Shown here: positions 63,181 to 64,000 of the stretch, piece by piece
Numbering within the stretch: position 1 is the stretch's first letter
Layout of the letters: each line of letters opens with the position of its first letter
Assembly: GCA_965223435.1 (NCBI GenBank)
Contig: CBDCWQ010000014.1
Coordinates: 62,001 to 126,000 of the forward strand
Length of the DNA: 64,000 nt
Origin: CBDCWQ01 sp965223435
GTDB lineage: Bacteria; Myxococcota; Kuafuiibacteriia; Kuafuiibacteriales; Kuafuiibacteriaceae
Reading direction: 5' to 3'
Notes under the pieces: generated by a model
Databases searched by the model: none
Seen by the model: the letters and a program-made list of their open reading frames with translations, nothing else
What the model was told of the DNA's origin: nothing
Position numbers and translations under genes: made by a program

Positions 63181-64000
63181 GTCGTTCCTCACCCACAAAG
63201 ACGCCTCATACAATGCTGCGTGCGCAGGCTCGCCCTGAGACCAAAACCCAAGGACCCAACTTCTTCACGGCCAAAGACGGAGACGAATCGTTTGTATCTT
63301 TGCTTAGCTTGTCACTCGATCGATCGTTATCGATGAGTTTCTTTTCGGGACGGAAACCTATGCGATGAAACGCGCTCTTCGCAAGTCACGACGTCCAACG
63401 TTCGCAATTTCGCTGTTCATGCACAACAATCAAATGTCGTCCCGTCGTGCTGACACCCATTCACATCAACACCGCAATCATTACGCCAAAAAATGCGATT
63501 TTCACAAAGAAGACATTCAAAACAACAAGGCCCAATGACCCCTGAAACAAAACCTGACAAAAGGACGAAACCAACCTCACGAAAAGCGCAACATTTTGGC
63601 CGGCAAGGATATAGACATTGCAACAAGTACAACTGAACGACACTTCAAAGGAATAAATCGCAAGCCAAAAAAGATACCCCGGCTTATTATCGCATGACAA
63701 TTTTCGCGAAGTCAGTACGTCAATTGACGGTTCCGGCGTCCAAGAGTCTCCCCAGCCGTTTGATGACCCACGCTCAAAAAATGGGTCATCAACGCGCACC
63801 ACAGAACCCACTGAACGGTGCAACAAACAGTCGAAAGAGCACGCAATGGATCATGCAGTCACGAGGAATATCGTAGGCAGCCGGAGTCGGTGCCAGACAC
63901 TTTCAAAAGATGTAGCACGCCAGTCGCCGAGCAAGATGTGTTGTCGGAAAAAATGCAAGAAGCCGCTTCCCTCTTTTCGATCCCGTTTTCGAGTGTGAGG
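63181..64000. other. AT-richer non-coding region after the lyase gene
   Basis: About 820 bases at the window edge. A reading of the bases shows clearly more A/T than the rest of the window, particularly 63360-63720. Short open frames exist on both strands but none has a ribosome site with credible protein content; the hydrophobic minus-strand frame at 63461-63826 follows from A-rich DNA read in reverse. The region contains the pectate-lyase leader and an inverted repeat listed separately. Near 63880-63896 is CGGTGCCAGACACTTT, which resembles a repeat I associate with transposon edges, without proof. Confidence 0.5.
63761..63791. repeat. 10-bp perfect inverted repeat, operator-like
   Basis: TGATGACCCA (63761-63770), 11-base spacer with an A-run, then TGGGTCATCA (63782-63791). 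The arms are exact reverse complements. The arrangement fits a dimeric regulator site or a small hairpin in the AT-richer edge region; no adjacent gene is visible in the window. Confidence 0.6.

Noticed and set aside
63461..63826. Hydrophobic minus-strand frame resembling a membrane protein
   Set aside because: The hydrophobicity follows from A-rich DNA read in reverse; no ribosome site, and the frame has no family resemblance.
63880..63896. CGGTGCCAGACACTTT motif as a transposon end
   Set aside because: Only a remembered resemblance; no second copy, target duplication or transposase in view.
1..64000. tRNA genes, rRNA, CRISPR arrays, insertion sequences and transposase genes
   Set aside because: I looked through the intergenic gaps and repeats and saw none; the repeats present are all inside coding sequences or are isolated hairpins.

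Overview
The window looks like a chromosomal segment of a Gram-negative, probably marine bacterium of the former Deltaproteobacteria (Myxococcota or Bradymonadales-like). This is inferred from several things seen together: moderately high GC, an RND/TolC envelope, eukaryotic-like Ser/Thr kinase, DnaJ-TPR and DnaK paralogues, Cys-rich DCGG/GEGDC secreted repeats, an IcmF-type acyl-CoA mutase, and the gene order dprA...trmFO...xerC-hslV-hslU-argD. No rRNA, tRNA, IS element or CRISPR array was found.

Layout. 1-4209: a tripartite RND efflux operon on the minus strand, its pump gene cut by the window edge. 4490-4943: glnB (PII) behind a textbook sigma-54 promoter. 4973-9036: divergent clpB and rarA. 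9020-16705: one minus-strand run hslV-hslU-argD-dnaJ/TPR-dnaK-TPR protein, a proteostasis operon with an arginine gene inside. 17302-18273: xerC. 18613-31521: a 4302-residue exported mosaic protein on the plus strand. 31553-35324: trmFO, a Ser/Thr kinase and dprA, again minus. The giant gene therefore sits, in opposite orientation, in the middle of an otherwise conserved dprA-(topA)-trmFO-xerC-hslVU cluster. 35399-41700: small unknown and envelope proteins, a LysM/CpoB pair and a tRNA-dihydrouridine synthase. 42084-44342: aconitase. 44404-53684: a minus-strand group made of a calcineurin-like phosphatase, a beta-helix protein, a cation-chloride cotransporter fused to a C-terminal P-loop ATPase, and an overlapping MscS-type channel. 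53777-57154: icmF. 57174-63180: two lipoprotein polysaccharide lyase-like enzymes. 63181-64000: AT-richer, apparently gene-free.

The most unusual content is (i) the giant mosaic protein, which carries tandem metalloprotease-like domains whose zinc motif has been replaced and a nearly identical pair of IPxWIK modules of a type I associate with Thaumarchaeota, and (ii) the cotransporter-ATPase fusion translationally coupled to an MscS-like channel, which looks like an NTP-dependent ion/osmotic homeostasis unit. Assignments rest on reading motifs and domain order by eye; no database search was run.
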